A stretch of 64,000 nucleotides of DNA from Adiantum capillus-veneris (Eukaryota; Streptophyta; Polypodiopsida; Polypodiales; Pteridaceae), in assembly GCA_014529385.2 (NCBI GenBank), contig CM043947.1, positions 129,477,891 to 129,541,890 of the forward strand, written 5' to 3'. Under the pieces are notes generated by a model, which was given only the letters and a program-made list of their open reading frames with translations, had not been told where the DNA came from and searched no databases. Each line of letters opens with the position of its first letter. Position 1 is the stretch's first letter. Of this stretch, positions 23,009 through 34,116 are shown in pieces. The position numbers and the translations under genes are program-made.

Positions 23009-24756
23009 TTTTTATAACAACTCAATGATTAAGTGTTGTACCTAATGGAGCAAATAAAGAAAAATGATGATTATAAGAAAATATAAGACATGAATGTGGA
23101 TAGCAAAATGGAAACTAGTAATTGGTTGCAAGAAGAAGTTATGGTATGGAACAATAGCTTGCAAGACTTGCTTGACAATCAAGAAGAAGAAATTAAAGAA
23201 GTGGAAGAGTGGTTGGAAGTAATGATGGACATTTGCAGTGAAAAAGAAGAGGAACTCATTGAAGTGAATGTGAATTTATAAAGAATTATCTAGCAATCTC
23301 TAAGGCTACAAGTGCAATTGAATGTCTCAAACGCTGAGCTAAGGAGTATCGAAAAAAGATTATAAATTCAAGACCAACTTCTTAGACATGTAAGAGAGAA
23401 CCCATCAGTGATAGACCTCTCTAGAAAATTTGTATCATGTGGAGCAATGGCGTGATAGAAGAAAATTACAGATTGACCTAAAGCTATAGAACACAGATAA
23501 TGGAGAGATCTTGCACTCTCGCACATACTAAAAGATGAAGCCATGCAATTTGAGAGAAATGCATTAAAAACAAAGCTGCAAAATGCAAAGAAAGAGTGAA
23601 AGGGCAAGGGAAAAACAATGGAAGAAGATGTCGAAGCTTTGAAAGATAAAGAAGGTTTGTAGTTCTTAGAGTTTGACGCTTTAGGGGTAGGTGAAGGCTA
23701 AGAGGATCGAGAAGTCCTCTTAACACAAGAAAAGGCTAGCACATCGGAGGCTTTTTCAAACCTTAGTATAGAAGCAGAGAAGAAGCTATATTAAAGGAAA
23801 TTGATGAGATATGAAAAGAAGCCATGGAATGGAAATATAGGGTTTTTCACTCAGTGAATGTGGGCCAACTCATTCCCTGAAAGATCAGTGATGATTGCCA
23901 CCAACAGTCTCTTCCATATCCATTGACGTAGTTTGAGCTCTTGATCATCAAGGAGATGATGATCGAATTAGAGATCCAAGACCAATAGAAAAACAAGGTC
24001 AATGACCCCAAGCAAAGACACATAGCCAAAGCGATGGATTGGCTGGATCAAGAAGCATCCGCGGTTCTACATATTACTGGTGAATTCTTCGCTAGAAGTC
24101 CAAGAATATCCCCTTTATTGCCCAATGCATAGAGTGAAGAGCCAGTAGTCATTCTAGAGGTTCAAAGCACAGAAGCCAACTTGGATCAATCATCCAAGAA
24201 TGCCAAATCCAGAAGACAGATTTTCTACTAAGGACTATATGGTGAAAACCTTAATGGGCACCATAAATCTTACAAGGGCATCTTGACATCTCATATGCCA
24301 TGCCAATAAAGTTAGCTAGAATTCTATTGACATGCCTAGAAACTATCCATAGAGTAGAGAAGATAGATGCCCCATGGATGTCCTTCCTTGAGGGAAGCAA
24401 AGGCTTTTGTTATGATCTCTTGAGGCAACCTTTTGATGAGATCCTTCATGGATTCTATGTTGATGTTCTTGCCTTATTCCTACATGCACACCTTTGTAGA
24501 GGCCTTCTTTATGGGATTTTCCACATTGAGGAGAAAAGTATTTGGCACTATGTTAAAGAACCTCAGAGCCAAATTTGTAGGCTACTCCTCTATTGACCTA
24601 AATAGCATCTCCACGTAGTTCATGTTTAAAAGAAGACAAGAAGTTGCGGATGAAGTACCAAGAAGGCTTGGATTGATTGCAAAAATGAGCTTTGAGACAC
24701 TAACTAGGACCCTAACCATTGTGTCAAGGGATGATAGGGCCTAGGAGAGAGGGAAA
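23009..24756 (+). pseudogene. decayed internal region of an LTR element (coiled-coil gag-like), copy 2
   Basis: The frame 23090-23281 reads as an acidic coiled coil ('NQEEEIKEVEEWLEVM'). More charged helical stretches follow in broken frames to about 23650. At 23880-24360 the sequence resembles 21785-22615: '...FELLIIKEMM' against 'FELSSIKERL', and a TATGGTGAAAACCTTA block against TATGGTCCAAAACCTC. A purine tract (AGGAGAGAGGGAAA, 24743-24756) directly precedes the LTR-like repeat at 24757, as a polypurine tract should. No pol motif remains. Confidence 0.5.
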
Positions 24757-25193
24757 TGTTAGCTTCCATGCTAACAAATGTTACCAATTGAAGATTATGT
24801 GGCAATAATTTGTAAATTTTTCATTTTTATATGATGTTAGCTACTTAATTTTTCTTTGTCAACTTGTAACTTTTGGTATTATGGATGTGTACACAAGACA
24901 CTATCATTGAGTTGGGGCTACAAGCTTCCATTTTGTACTTGCCAAAGTTGTTGACACTTATTTTCTAAAGCCTTGAGCTGTTTTGGCCCAAGGACTAAAT
25001 CCCAAACTTTGGCCAAGTATAAAGGTCATTTTTGTAACGTAAGGTTATAAGTTACTAATGTGATATATTTTGGATGAGCGTATAATAGTGACTTGTATGT
25101 ACTTGTGGGATTTTTATCTTCTCATTTCTCCCTCATGTGACATTGCATTTGGACTTCGAGCATTGTTACGGGTTATTAGGTGAAGGCTCTTCA
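24757..25193 (+). mobile_element. diverged LTR, related to the TGTAACATCC family
   Basis: Starts TGTTAGCTTCC directly after a polypurine tract. It shares the order CTTTGGCCAAGTATAAA, 'TTTTTGTAA...', 'TTTTGGATGAGCGTA' and GTGAAGGCTCTTCA with the LTR at 22616. TATAAA near 25019 is a likely promoter element. The end is placed at about 25193 by alignment, not by a clean CA and duplication. Confidence 0.5.
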
Positions 25194-26205
25194 GGTTGAT
25201 CTATTCTCAACTTGGTTGTGACTCCTTATGAGCCTTGTTTGGTATTGAATCTTGTGACTTAGGCATCTTTTGATGAATTGTCAGTTGCATTAGGCAGAGA
25301 TCAAAATTCCTAAGCTGTAAGATACCTTAAACACAGGTTTTAACTTTCCAAAATTATGGGTAGAGTTGAGTATTTTTTTTGTAACCAACTACAGTTTGGT
25401 GATTTTGATACCATAGGATTGGCTATCTAAGTTTTGTATATTCAAGTATTAGTAGTTTGGTTGTATTTGGTATCATTTGGTTGACGATATGGTAAAGATT
25501 GACTTGCAACCATAGTTTAACCTTTGATGATTTTGGGATCATTTGAGAGTGGGTATTTGGTTGTAGCCTGCATTGAAATTGATTTCCAAGGGTTCGATAA
25601 GTTCTTGTTGCCTCCATGTCTTAGCTGGGTCTAATACATTCTTTTTATAGACTTTAATGTAAGGTTTTCACTATTTCTGCAAAACAAATTAGTGTGGAGT
25701 GTGGAAATATGTTTAACACATAGCTCTTTCCACCCACTTTAAAGAGATGGAAAGAGGGCTTGATTAACTAAATCACTTTGGAAAAACCTTGAAAAGGGTA
25801 GGTGCTTGAATGGTAAAGTGGTTCAAGTATCTGTATTCTTGTGCAATCAGCCTCACACATTCATTGTTACATTCAAGGTTATTACTCAGGGAACTTGAGC
25901 ATTGGTCTAAGTTACTTTGTGACAATTGGGTGCGCTTGTGAAGGATTCCAAAATAGAGAAAGCACGCATGTGACAAACACTAGTTATACTATGTATGCAT
26001 GGTGTAGGTGCTGCATTTGGATTCAATAGCACTTGATTTTGTTAACCAATTTGACAATGTGCTAATAAAAGTTTCTTTTATGAGAAATGAATGCTCAAAA
26101 GCTCTTACTTTGCCAACCTGTTTAGGGCCATATCTTAAAATTTAATTGAATTCAAAGGTCAAGGTGCCTGGTGGTGGGAATGTGCACATCTTTTCTCTAT
26201 CTTAA
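25194..26205. other. unassigned DNA
   Basis: AT-rich, with no frame or repeat that I can assign. Confidence 0.5.
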
Positions 26206-26245
26206 AGATAGCTTAAACTAGCCCTCTCTCTCTCTCTCTCTCTCT

Positions 26246-26315
<70 letters not shown>

Positions 26316-26467
26316 AGAGAAAGTTTGAGAGAGAGAGAGAGAGAGAGGGCTAGTTTAAGCTAGTTTAAGCTATCTCTCTTTCTCTTTCTCTCTCTCTCTC
26401 TCTCAAACTTTCTCTCTTTCTCTCTCTCTTTCTCTTTCTTTCTCTCTCTCTCAAAGAGATCTCTCTC

Positions 26468-26519
<52 letters not shown>

Positions 26520-26574
26520 TCTCGCTCTCTCTCTCAAAGAGCTCTCTCTCTCTCAAAGACTCTCAGAGAGAGAG

Positions 26575-26607
<33 letters not shown>

Positions 26608-26624
26608 AAGAGAGAGAGAGAGAG
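26206..26624. repeat. CT/GA palindromic block
   Basis: AGATAGCTTAAACTAGCCCT at the left is answered by its reverse complement near 26348-26375. Between the two lie a CT arm, CAAAG and a GA arm. Further CT and GA blocks follow to 26624, with CAAAGAG/CTCTTTG turns. The whole can fold into hairpins or triplex (H-DNA). Confidence 0.85.
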
Positions 26625-26998
26625 TGCTAATTGATAGACAAATCTTTATGATTTTCTTGCCATTACGTTCAACATACTATGGTTGAAACTAGAAGGACTT
26701 GTTTGTTCTCTGAATAAAAATGGGTTTTGTCAGGTGTTTAAATGCATTGAAAAATAGAGGTTTTATTAAGCCTTTGGATGTTAAACCATTCCGAGAGTCA
26801 CTCCTTTGCCAAACACATCCTTTTGCTAGACCTCAAATGCTTAAATAGAATCAACAATATTTTGCTTGTCAAAGATGAATATATATGTAGTATGAATCAC
26901 CAATTTTTTGTGATCAAGATCTTTCATGGTTGTGTAATAAAGGACCAAGAATGACCTAATTATTGCCATCAAAAAGCCCACCAACCTTCAACAAACTA
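26625..26998. other. 3' flank of the LRAT-domain gene
   Basis: No frame. It lies downstream of the minus-strand gene and would hold its 3' UTR. AATAAA-like words are present on the minus strand, but no poly-A signal can be singled out. Confidence 0.4.
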
Positions 26999-27675
26999 TT
27001 AAGATCCTTGGGGTGCCACCACTAAGGCAAGCTTTCTTACTAAGTCTTCAACAGCAATTTTTGAAGCACCTGGTCTATTTTTAACATCAGCTACATACCT
27101 ACTCAAGCAATACATACTAATAGTCATGACAGCCATGCCCAAAGGCCCAACTATGTATATTGGAGAAGCCATGACCATTGCAAAAGGTGCTCCCATAAGG
27201 GTAGTTGCTTGGCCACTTGCCCCCACGGCCGTCCCCCTCACAACGAAGAGCCCTGTCTTGCAATATACAGCAAAGTCCTCACAATTGCTATTGAATAGAT
27301 TATAGCATTGGAAGCCATTCCTTAAAAGGTAGTTGGCCCTATGGAGGACCTCCTCACATGGATCTGACAAGGCAAGGGTGCATGTGCCACCCCGTACATT
27401 GAGAAGAAATTTGATAGTGCTCTTTCCATAATCGTAGCGATATAGATACCCCTCTTGTAGAAAACAAATCATGCATGTGCACACTACTCCTTTGTTGCCC
27501 AATTTCTCTCCACACTCCTCACATGGAGTGTCAACATGACATGGCACTGAGGCATCAATTGATGCAATCTTATCTAGTACGGTTCCGGTTAGTTGTTGAC
27601 CTTCTGCTCTTGTAAAGTGGATCACTTTTCCATTACCAATGTAAATCCCTGAAATCATATATAACTGTCATTCAA

Positions 27676-27734
<59 letters not shown>

Positions 27735-29766
27735 ACATTGATCATAGCTATCTTGTAGGGATGGACACAAGGGGAATAGTTATTAGCCCAGTTCCAAGAT
27801 TGATCACCATGCTCTCTGGAGGTGTCCTAGGAACATTCCAGCCTATACAAACCCTGTTTGAGGTCCTGCCTAGACCTCTCTTGTTAGGAAAAAACAAAGG
27901 GGTGCCCAGTTGACTGGCAAGCATCTTGATATTATCCTAGAGCCAACTAGCAGACCCATGAACTCAACCCAGACCAGATGAATCCCTTAGAGTGACTCAA
28001 CCAAGTCAAATATTGGCTCCCATAGTACCATGCAGACAATTGTTTTGTTAAATATAAGGGGACTTTTTTCAAGGATCTTTGAGACATCTACGTCCTCCTT
28101 GAACCTAACCGAGCAGAAGCCCTTGGCAAGGTACATAGTGTTTTCAATAACTCCCCCATGCCCAAGAATTTGTGGCTTCTATATCCATTGAATCAGCTCG
28201 TATCTGTTCGTGACTCTCCCACTGAAGCCAAACACAAGCGTGAGCTTAGCTTACATGGCAAGCTACTTCTTAATATGTGCTGGCAAAATCATAATAGTGA
28301 TAGCGTCCGCAACCTCCACCTATTGTGACAGAGATTTATTTAGCACATTGAAGGCTCGATCTGCCAGGCAAGTTCTTTGAATATTCCACTGCATCTTGCG
28401 AACAAGTTCTTTTATTACCATTTAGGTTTTGCCTCTATCTGTTTGTTAACCTCTTTTAGCTCCTGTACGAGGAGAGCCTTTTCATTTTTCTGTTTCTCAT
28501 AGCCTTTCTCACTTGGACCCTCAACATATGTGACTTTTGTGTAGTCTTTAGAGTTAGGACCCTTCACTATGCTTATGAATGAAATGCTATTAAAGAACGA
28601 ACAATTGAAAAGTCTTCAGCAGAAATTGAAAAGGACACATTATCATTGCTCCTTTGAAAAGCCAATAAGTCTTGATCAATAACACATTGCCTGTCCGTAG
28701 TTTTTCTAGATTGCACCTCTTATAAGAGCAGCAAGCTTGGCAGCTTTAGGCAATGTTTGGAAAAAATCAATTTTACAAATATACAAAATTCATTTTAGAG
28801 TAGATTCAAAGAGAAAATTTTCAAAAAGTATCTTTCTTTTTGTAATTTAACCCTATTTTCTTAGATTTTTCAAGTGGATTTTCTCCGTCTCCGCTTCCCT
28901 TCCCTTCAACTGGCTATTTTGATTTCTCAACCAGCTCAAGGTTAAGCTGAGGCACACTTTTCCCAAACATTGGCTTTAGGTCTTTCCTAAGTCATAATTT
29001 GAAGTCTTCAAAGCAGAAGTACAAGTCACATGGAAATTTGATAGTATATTACAACCACACAAAGCTATCAGAAATATCCTCACTTGCAGCAATCAATCCT
29101 CTTGAGATACTAGTTTTTACAAAGACACATCCATTTCATCCTCCTGATGTTGTGACGAATAACACAACCACAAGATGCCATTGTTAGCTATATAGAGAAG
29201 AGATTATAAAATTATGTCCTGTGCTATACAATATGACCCATAAGGCAACAAGACTCCAAGTTATTTACAAATATGCACGGCCAAAATCTTGCATACAAGA
29301 TTGCAAGTCTCGAAGTTTTTCACAAATTCAGGGTCAAAATCTTGCATAGGGGCCAATATCTCTAGGCATGGAACTACGCCGAAGACTGCAATACTCCAAC
29401 TTTTTCAGAGTCAAAATCTTTCATAAAACGGTTGCAGTAAAAAATCATTTTTGATAACATCATGCTTTGCATCCATAAGTTAGCAAGTATTCTACTGGTT
29501 TGTATAGATTTTTTCGAATGAGCTTGGTTCCTTAAGGGCACAATCTGAAAGTTGACTGATTTTGTAAAAATAAACTTAGTAAATTTAACTCTAGAGCCAT
29601 TTCTTTTAGTACTTAATCAAGTGAGTCAAATAAAAATTGTTAGAAGAGGAGAAGAAGAATGAAACATGCTTCTTTACTAGTCTTTTGCTTTCGTGCGAAC
29701 CGTGGGAGGCTGCCACGTCGGTGCCTCCCTCATGATGTTGAGGTCAGTTGTCTGAAACTTCTTGTG

Positions 29767-29802
<36 letters not shown>

Positions 29803-29957
29803 CGTACCATGGTGAGCATAAGAGTAGGCGCGACGCCATGAGTAGATATGGTCGCCGGGCAGGAGCTGCGCTGGCGTTACTAGATTGGACAGTACACGCG
29901 TCACCGGCTGAAGTAGCTGATCCCTGGTGCCGCTGTATGCTCTTGCCATGGCGCGCT

Positions 29958-29961
<4 letters not shown>
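26999..29961 (-). CDS. LRAT (NC) domain-containing protein, two exons
   Basis: Exon 1 is 29961-29808 and exon 2 is 27648-26999, joined by a GT...AG intron (donor GTACGC, acceptor TTTCAG). The product is 267 residues. The fold is the NlpC/P60-like lecithin:retinol acyltransferase domain, thiol acyltransferase/hydrolase-type. 'PGDHIYSW' (residues 35-42) opens the domain; 'HHGIYIGNGKVIHF' (50-63) supplies the two His, and 'NCEDFAVYC' the nucleophile Cys (about residue 174). The exon junction falls exactly inside HHG|IYIG. A Cys-rich insert (about 88-112) is seen in plant members. A hydrophobic segment at about 208-233 may anchor the protein in a membrane. Plant members are known as NC-domain proteins; the substrate is unknown. 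The start at 29961 is preferred because it directly follows the GA-rich leader; an in-frame ATG at 29949 is an alternative. The length fits the family and both exons are free of stops. Confidence 0.88.
27678..27731. repeat. (CT)n tract near the LRAT intron acceptor
   Basis: About 54 bp of CT on the plus strand, so (GA)n in the transcript. It lies about 30 nt upstream of the exon 2 acceptor. Confidence 0.9.
27770..28480 (-). pseudogene. LINE ORF1 remnant inside the LRAT intron
   Basis: Read on the minus strand, the interval follows the LINE ORF1 at 34300-34980. Matching blocks are the 'GCAACCTCCACCT' region (28310), GATTCAATGG (28190), 'TCTTGGGCATGG' (28170), 'AAAGATCCTTGA' (28070), 'TGGGTTGAGTT' (27970) and 'AAACAGGGTTTGTATAG' (27850). 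It is highly diverged and full of stops. It lies in the same sense as the host gene. The ORF1 product of plant LINEs binds RNA; nothing functional remains here. Confidence 0.75.
28481..29770. other. rest of the LRAT intron
   Basis: Mostly AT-rich with no frame. 29270-29425 holds about three imperfect copies of a 60-70-bp unit containing 'TCAAAATCTT' and 'TTTTTCA'. Nothing else was recognised. Confidence 0.5.
29771..29799. repeat. (AG)n tract just inside the LRAT intron donor
   Basis: AG on the plus strand, so (CU)n in the transcript, beginning about 8 nt after the GT donor of exon 1. Confidence 0.9.
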
Positions 29962-29994
<33 letters not shown>

Positions 29995-30049
29995 CCACGC
30001 ACTAGCTGGTGTGATGGACTGCAGGCAACTACCGCTGCGACAATGATAA

Positions 30050-30082
<33 letters not shown>
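29962..30082 (-). promoter_or_regulatory. GA-rich leader/proximal promoter of the LRAT gene
   Basis: CT tracts at 29962-29990 and about 30052-30081 (GA on the gene strand) lie immediately upstream of the start codon. GA-rich leaders of this kind are common in plant genes and bind BBR/BPC GAGA-binding factors. That they regulate this gene is inference. No clear TATA box was identified. Confidence 0.4.
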
Positions 30083-30085
<3 letters not shown>

Positions 30086-30260
30086 GCGTCCTTCCCACGC
30101 ACCTCCCTCGATAGCTTTCTCCGAATCCTTTTCAAAAGTTGACGGAAAGAGGAAAAAAATGCAAGGAACTTTTAGAGCCGGGTCCGCCAATTGGATTTGG
30201 GAGATTAAGATACATCTTTTAAAACGTAGACAAGAAGATACCTTGGACAGGTCCAAATTA

Positions 30261-30290
30261 AAAGGTACTAGTAAAACGGCGCCGTATAAA

Positions 30291-30326
<36 letters not shown>

Positions 30327-30474
30327 AATGGAATCTCTCTTTATCTCACCTAGATTTTGAATGAAAGGTACTAGTAAAACGGCGTAGCATAAAAACAAAT
30401 CAAGTACTCTCTCTCTCTCTCTCTCCACCAATGGAATCTCTCTTTATCTCACCTAGATTCCGAATGAAAGTGTT
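30261..30474. repeat. tandem repeat, about 103-bp unit, two copies
   Basis: 'AAAGGTACTAGTAAAACGGC' begins each copy (30261 and 30364). A CT tract follows, then 'CCAATGGAATCTCTCTTTAT' and 'CTCACCTAGATT'. It lies 0.3-0.5 kb upstream of the LRAT start codon. Confidence 0.85.
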
Positions 30475-30480
30475 AAATTG

Positions 30481-30590
30481 GTTAAAACTTCATAGTTTCC
30501 TCTTGGAAAATTGACAAAAAGGAATTGTGTCTAATTGCCAAAATGATTTTCCTGAACTTTGCAGTGCACTCTCTGAGTCTCTTTCTCTAT
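30481..30590. repeat. dispersed direct repeat, copy 1
   Basis: 'GGAATTGTGTCTAATTGCCA' and 'AAAATGATTTTC...GAAC' recur at 31331-31440 with the same spacing. A CT-rich tail follows both. Confidence 0.65.
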
Positions 30591-31108
30591 TCGTCAAGGT
30601 CTAGGGGAGGGGGGCTGCAGATCCCAACCATACATCTAGGATACATTAAATCAAGGAATGTCACAACCAATCATTGGATGTATGACAAGTCAGCAGGCAG
30701 AATGTCAGAGGACACACTGTTACTTACAGATTTGTCAACTCACCAACATCAAATAATAAATAGACAGCTCAACAAAGGGAATTTCACCATTGCTCGACAC
30801 ATCAGCAAACAAGAATATGAAGCTCTGCATGACACATCAGCAGAGGGAATTCAACAGAAAATTGACATCTCAGCAGAGGGAATATAACTGCAACATGACA
30901 CACAACTTAATAAGAGTTGCTTCACCCTCTACCATTTGACTCAGAGAGTTCGGCTTAGCCCTCGCCCACCCTTTCGTGCATGCCTTGCCCTCGAACTCTG
31001 CTTCCCGCTTCACTCGCACGTCTGGTTAGCTGAAGCCGACACTTTTCCAAAAGGCAAGCCTAAAATTAGTTCATATTTGGCCCCCCTCGCCCTGGACCAT
31101 TGACGGCC
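30591..31108. other. unassigned DNA
   Basis: The words 'GACACATCAGCA' and 'AGCAGAGGGAAT' recur over 30780-30890 as a short degenerate minisatellite. Nothing else was seen. Confidence 0.5.
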
Positions 31109-31317
31109 GGGAAAGGACCTCTTGTGTCCTTTCCCCCTAATGCGTGCTCCCACGTGACTCCCGGCTAACGCCGGTCGCCACGAGGTCGCACGCATTACGG
31201 GGAAAGGACACAAGAGGTCCTTTCCCCCTAATGCGTGCTCCCACGTGACTCCCGGCTAACGCCGGTCGCCACGAGGTCGCACGCATTACGGGGAAAGGAC
31301 ACAAGAGGTCCTTTCCC
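31109..31317. mobile_element. GC-rich palindromic MITE-like element, tandem double unit
   Basis: The outer ends GGGAAAGGACCTCTTGTGTC and its reverse complement close the structure. The inner TAATGCGTGC / GCACGCATTA pair extends the inverted repeat to nearly 40 bp. The 91-bp core is present twice (31138 and 31229), sharing the middle terminal repeat. The near-perfect identity of the two cores suggests a recent event. No target duplication was identified and the superfamily is unknown. Confidence 0.7.
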
Positions 31318-31330
31318 TACACCATAATTT

Positions 31331-31440
31331 TGAAGTTTTCACATTTTCCATTTGAAAATTTGATAAAAAGGAATCGTGTCTGGTTGCCAAAATGATTTTC
31401 TTGAACAACTTTGGAGTGCGCTCTCTCTCTCTCTCTCTAG
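31331..31440. repeat. dispersed direct repeat, copy 2
   Basis: Partner of 30481-30590. The pair brackets the MITE-like unit and the 30.6-31.1 kb stretch. Confidence 0.6.
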
Positions 31441-33860
31441 GATATAAGAGGCACAAATTACAGAGGCACTAAGGGTTGTTGTTGAGCCAAAATTGGAGGC
31501 TCCATTATCTTGTCCTTTAAGCTTGCTTTGACATACCCATTTGCACGATAATGTGTTTTTCTTTTCGGATGTGTGTGTGTGTGTGTGTGTTGCATGTGCT
31601 CATTGCGTAGGAAGGAGCTATGACAAATAATTGTCTTGATGCCCATCCCCATATCACAATAGATGCTTTTGGTGGTCACCGGGTTTCTAGAAGAACTGGG
31701 CTCAATTTTTTCTAATGCATTCAGACATGTCGATACCATTCATCAAGTTGAACGCTCTAGCAATGGGCCTGATGGTGAGTAAAGGCTATGGCAACTGTCG
31801 ACGTGCATCTTTGTAACGTCAACGTTTGGATAGTCTGCCATGCCATCAGCATGCAAGTGTAGATAGTTGCGTCTCCCAGGAATGAGGGCAACCCTATGCT
31901 TGCCACTCTTGTTCTCCATTATGTGGAAGGCACACAATTCTACCCAAGTTGTGACGCAATTACAGATAGTGCCATAGCAAGAGCAAAGTGTCAATGTTGG
32001 GGCTAGCAACAGGAGGAGCTCATCATCGTGACCTCTTCTATGACAATTGTTCATTTGTTGCCCATCGCAGACAGTTGGGGGACTTGCTATGGGTAGATGG
32101 GAGAAGGCCGCTATAGACGATGGGCATCGAGAAGGCTCCTCGAGATGAAGCATGTTTGGGATTGGGCCAATGCAATAGTGTGAACTGGAGTTACGATAGT
32201 TGTGGACAGTCGAAGCTATGGCCAAAGCATCCAGCAACAAAGGGGCGCCTTGCTGAGTTAAGGGGGGAGCAAGAGCCATGGCCAAAGGTGCAAACAAAAA
32301 TGTCACCATCGAATCAGCTTCATGGTGTTGAACAACGTGCAGTGGCAACCCTCTATGTGTGTGTGTTGGGTTTTTGTTTTTTGGGGGGGGGGGGGGGGGG
32401 GGCAAGAGACAACTACTACTGCTTCTATGACAACTGAGGTTGTTGAGTCCGGAACTCTCTCTTTCTTTTTTTTTGAAGACAATACCAAGATAAATCTTTG
32501 AAACAGTTTATAGCTTCATCTAGAAACGGGTATCCTAAAAGAGACAAGCCCGTTTTGCACAACTAAAGATAGGACAACTCATAAAAGATTTGAATAAGCA
32601 ATCAAGCTCAAATGAGCATTGAAAAAAAAATAGAAAATGAAAATCAGTTTTGCACAACTAAAGATAAGCCAACTCATAAAAGATTTGAATAAGCAATCAA
32701 GCTCAAATGAGCATTGCAAAAAAAACAAGTGATAAAATCACCTGCCCTGCCAGGCATAGTAGAATTTTTTTTTGACATGCAATTTTTGAAGCCCTGTTTT
32801 ATATGCTTTGTGTAATGTGATCAACTTATATAATTTGCCATGTATAATGTTAGCTCAAGGGTATAAACACAAAAGATGATACGCAATTTTGAGATTCTAG
32901 CGGTCAAATGACATGAGGTTTTTTTAAAGCACTTGTTTTGATAGGCAAAACAGCCCTTGGCAAAAAAAAAAAAAAATGTCATTTTTAAGGCTTTGAGATG
33001 AGTATAGATCCCACTTTAAAAGCTCTACATCTTTAAGCTTTAAAAAAAAACCTACATAAACATAGAGAATTGAATTAAAAATAGCACTCCTAAGCTTTAG
33101 AGCCCTATGCTCTAAACCCCACTTTAAAAATTCTACATCTTGATTTAGAATCTAAAAAAACAGACGCAGCGCTGAAGGTAGGAGGCATGAGCCCAGGGAA
33201 AAGCATGAAGACGATGGACTCCTTAGCTTTAGCAAAGAAGAGAGGGACAAGCGTATCAGGACATGCCAGGAATGCCTCACTTTGAAGTTGTTTGGCAAAG
33301 AGCAAAGGCATCTTGCAAGCTCAGCCATCAGCTGAGAGCTCTTGTTACTTTGGCTGGCAGCGTTGGGCATCGCAGAGCAATCGATAACGCTCACACTCGG
33401 CTCGTCAAGATCTCGTCCTCTATTAAAGCTCGTCAAATTTGGCAGCAGCAACTTTTGCTTCATAATAATCGCGATTATTTGTGCAATTTAGCTCTAGCAA
33501 ATAATCGTGATTTTGCTCTCGCTACCCTCTTGATACCTTAGCTTTAGAAATAACCCTTTTGGAAACTTTTGCCTTTGCATTCCCATCCTAAACGATTATT
33601 AACTTTTGGAAACTTTTGCCTTTGCATTCCCATCCTAAACGATTGTTAACTTTTTGTGTAAAAAAGAGAGGAGGTGACTACACCCCTTCATTGGGAGGAC
33701 CTACTTGGTTGATAGTCTTTGTGCCTTCAAAATCCACGACACTCGCTAATGGAGCTTGACGTTCTGGCCGCAAGTGAGAACATTGTAAAATTTTCATAGA
33801 TGTTAATGGCGGGGAAAAGGTCCGAAATGGAGCTAGTTGTGCCAATGGATGTAGGCGGTG
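31441..33860. other. unassigned DNA with small tandem duplications
   Basis: Contents are a short GT run (31569-31590), a poly-G run of 20 (32383-32402), a 95-bp unit in two copies starting GTTTTGCACAACTAAAGATA (32552 and 32647), and a 49-bp unit in two copies ('CTTTTGCCTTTGCATTCCCA', 33559-33656). The minus-strand frame 31743-32405 is long only by chance as far as I can tell. Confidence 0.5.
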
Positions 33861-34116
33861 GCTCGGTCTTGAGGCCGATGCATGACACGGAAATGTCAAG
33901 CCCTAGCTCGCCAAAGGTTTCAACCATGAAAGAGGTCAAAATGTTCCGACTGAGAAAGTTCCATCTGAGGAAACAGGAGAGAAAATGGGCTCGGTCTTGA
34001 GGCCGATGCATGACACGGAAATGTCAAGCCCCAGCTCGCCAAAGGTTTCAACCATGAAAGAGGTCAAAATGTTCCGACTGAGAAAGTTCCATCTGAGGAA
34101 ACATGAGAGAAAATGG
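33861..34116. repeat. 128-bp tandem duplication
   Basis: GCTCGGTCTTGAGGCCGATG starts each unit (33861 and 33989). The copies differ at only a few bases. It lies just upstream of the LINE ORF1 and could be part of the LINE 5' region, where tandem promoter units are common in L1 elements. That role is inference. Confidence 0.85.

Noticed and set aside
22616-25193. One complete LTR element with LTRs at 22616 and 24757
   Set aside because: The two LTR-like repeats are too diverged, no primer site follows 23008 and no matching target duplication was found. They are listed as separate remnants.
31743-32405. 220-residue minus-strand frame
   Set aside because: Pro-rich start comes from the poly-G run. 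No domain, odd composition and no supporting context.
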